Part shown: piece by piece, positions 58,301-61,300 of the stretch
How the letters are laid out: each line of letters starts with the position of its first letter
Numbering within the stretch: position 1 is the first letter of the stretch
From: Calditrichota bacterium
GTDB taxonomy: Bacteria > Electryoneota > AABM5-125-24 > Hatepunaeales > Hatepunaeaceae
Direction: 5' to 3'
Length of the DNA: 64,000 nucleotides
NCBI GenBank assembly: GCA_018644935.1
Contig: JABGPL010000011.1
Span: 1 to 64,000, forward strand
Made by a program: the position numbers and the translations under genes
The notes under the pieces: model-generated
Seen by the model: only the letters and a program-made list of their open reading frames with translations
Told to the model about the DNA's origin: nothing
Database searches by the model: none

Positions 58301-61300
58301 ATGTTAATGCTATCGGTGATGATGGAGGAACTGGTGAGGTTGAAGGTTTTGTTGCTGACGAGACATTAAGTTATAGAGTTTGGGATGCGGCTGGCAGGAT
58401 GGAGATTTCAGCCGTTCCAACTTACGGTGTTGGAGAGGGAGTTTATGCTGATGGTGGATATGCAGAAGTAGGATTAATGGTACTCTTTGGTTTACAGGAA
58501 AATCAACACTTCCAGCATTTTGAAACCGACGTAAGTCACTCACTGGCAGTTGAATCTGCAATCCTTGATGGCTTACCTTTATATGAATCTGACGAAATCG
58601 CGGTCTTTACTGAGGTCGGATTATGTGCTGGTGCAAGCGTTATTACTGAATTGGGGGCAGAAATCGGAATAGCTGCCTGGGGTGATGATGCTGCGACAGA
58701 AAATATAATCGAAGGATTCCAACAGGGTGAAGCATTTGAATACAGGTATTGGGATGCATTTGCCGAGATAGAAATTTCTGTTGACCCGACTTATATTCAG
58801 GGACCAGAGGTCTATACAGATAATGGGTTCACGATTCTTTCTCTGAACGTTGATCTTGATCGTCGGTCAAGTATTGTAGTCATAGATGATCCTCATGACT
58901 TTGGTCAGGTTGAAGTGCTGCAATCAGCAGAATGGAGATTGAACATAACCAACGAAGGGGATGGAGATCTTCATCTCCAGAATGCTACCATAGAAAATGA
59001 TGCTTTCACAGCAGAATTTGATGATATTTGGTTGAACCCAGGTATAAGTACCGATTTGGTAGTTACTTTCAATCCTATTCTGATTGGTGATTACGCAGAG
59101 GTTATGACCATAATTTCAAGTGATGAAAACAACCCAGAGATCACAATAGATCTCACAGGTACTGCATTCTACACACCTCGAGCGAATATCGTTGTCAGTG
59201 AGGAGTCAATAGATTTTGGAGAAGTATTTGTTGAAGCGAGAGGCGAACAAACAGTTACCATTACCAACACAGGTGATGCGAATCTCATAGTTGCTCGAAT
59301 TAATACTGACAGTGATTTATTCACACTCGATGTATCAGTGCTTCCATTAGAATTTTATTGGGAATTCACTGAAACAGCTTTAACAATGGACTTAACAATT
59401 TCTGAAGTCCTCCACTTGGGGGATCCTCTAGGAGTTGGTAACTCTGTTGGAGTCTTTACACCTTATGGTCAGTGTGCTGGATTTGGTACAGTTGCAGTAG
59501 ACGAAGTGTTAGCCTTTACTGCCTATGGAGATGATCCAGAGACCGAAGGAATCGAAGGCTTCCGTGAAGGTGAAGAGCTGAATTTCCGAATTTGGGATGA
59601 CGCTGAAAGTAGAGAATATGTCGCTGATCCAACATACAATGAGGGAGCTGGAGTATTTGGTGATGGCACAGCATCTGATGTTGGCCTGAACTTAGAAGAA
59701 TTTGAAGCGGTTATAGGTATTCAGAATCCTGTAATTCTGCTTCCCGGTCAGGTCATAGAGGTTGTAGCCGGCTTTGAGCCGGACGTAGAGGGAGATCATG
59801 CAGCGACTCTGATTATTGCATCAAATGATCTCGATGCAGCTGAAATCGAGCTGCCGCTTACCGGTGTTGGTGTATTGACACCTCCTCAAATTAGTCTTAC
59901 CGAGGATGCTCATGATTTCGGTGATGTCCTTGTAGATGAAGAACTGGTTTGGAATCTCGAACTAAACAACCTTGGTCAACAACCATTATCAATTACTGAC
60001 ATCACAATCGAAGGTGAGTATTTCACACGAGTATTTGATGGCGTCTTTGAAATTCCACGGGCTGGTCAGGTAATTGTACCGGTCACATTTACACCACTCG
60101 ATCAGGGTGACGTAGTTGGAACAATCGTTATTTTCTCGAATGATGAAAATCAACCTGAAGTAACAGTTTCATTAAACGGACGAGGCACAATGCCTCTGCT
60201 CCGTGTAGATCCTGATGCCTTTGCATTTAACGATGTCATCCAGCTGGTGTCTGAGATGCAAGAGCTTACCATTTACAACGATGGTAACATTACTCTCGAT
60301 ATTGAGAGCTTGACCACAACGAACGAAGTATTCTGGGTAGAGGTAGATATACCGGCAGAGTTCAACTGGGTATCTGTTGAAACTGACAATAGCCTCGTGG
60401 CAACTATCGAATCTGCCGTGATTGACGGAAATTCACTCATAGCTGAGGACTACATAGGCGTGTTTACCACAGATGGAATTTGTGCCGGTTACGTCCAACC
60501 AGCTGAGTTCCCCGTCGAATTGACAGTATACGGTGATGATGGCCAGAATCAGGAAGTTCAGGGATTTGCAGCTGGTGAAGCTCTCGAGTTCCGCTACTGG
60601 GATGCAAGTGCAAGCTCAGAAAGTGTTGCATCAGCCGATTATTCCAATGGTGATGGTAACTATCAGGCAGGAGCCGCACATACACTTGCTCTGACATCAT
60701 TCCAGGGATTTGCACCATTGCATGCTGATCAGATTCTCAGTATAGAAGCAGGTGGTAGCCATACCGTTGGTGTATACTTTGAACCTGTTGAGCAGATTGC
60801 CTACGATGAGACACTCACAATTGAGTCAAACAATCCTGTTGCCCATGGTGGTACTGAACTTGATATCCCACTTACCGGTAGCGGTTTGAATATCGATCCG
60901 ATTGTCTTAAACCCAATTGATCAGGTCGTTGTAGATGAAGACCCGGGTGTTATTGTTATCGGTGATCTGGATGATGTATTCTCAGATGCTGATGGCGATG
61001 CCATGACATACACCTTCGCAGGTAACCCGGACGAACTAAACCTCGCTCTGGATGGAGACAATGTTCTTTCATTTGATCCCTCTCCTAATTATAATAACGC
61101 TGATGGTGTTGTTGTAACATTTACAGCAACAGATGATGATCAGGGATCTGTTGATCATGAAGTAACATTTATCATTAATCCAATCAATGACGCACCAGTT
61201 GTTGTTGCCCCAATTGATGATCTTGTTGAAGACGAAGATCCCGGTGATGTCATCATTGCCGATCTGGATGATGTCTTTAGCGAAATTGAAGATGAAGCTA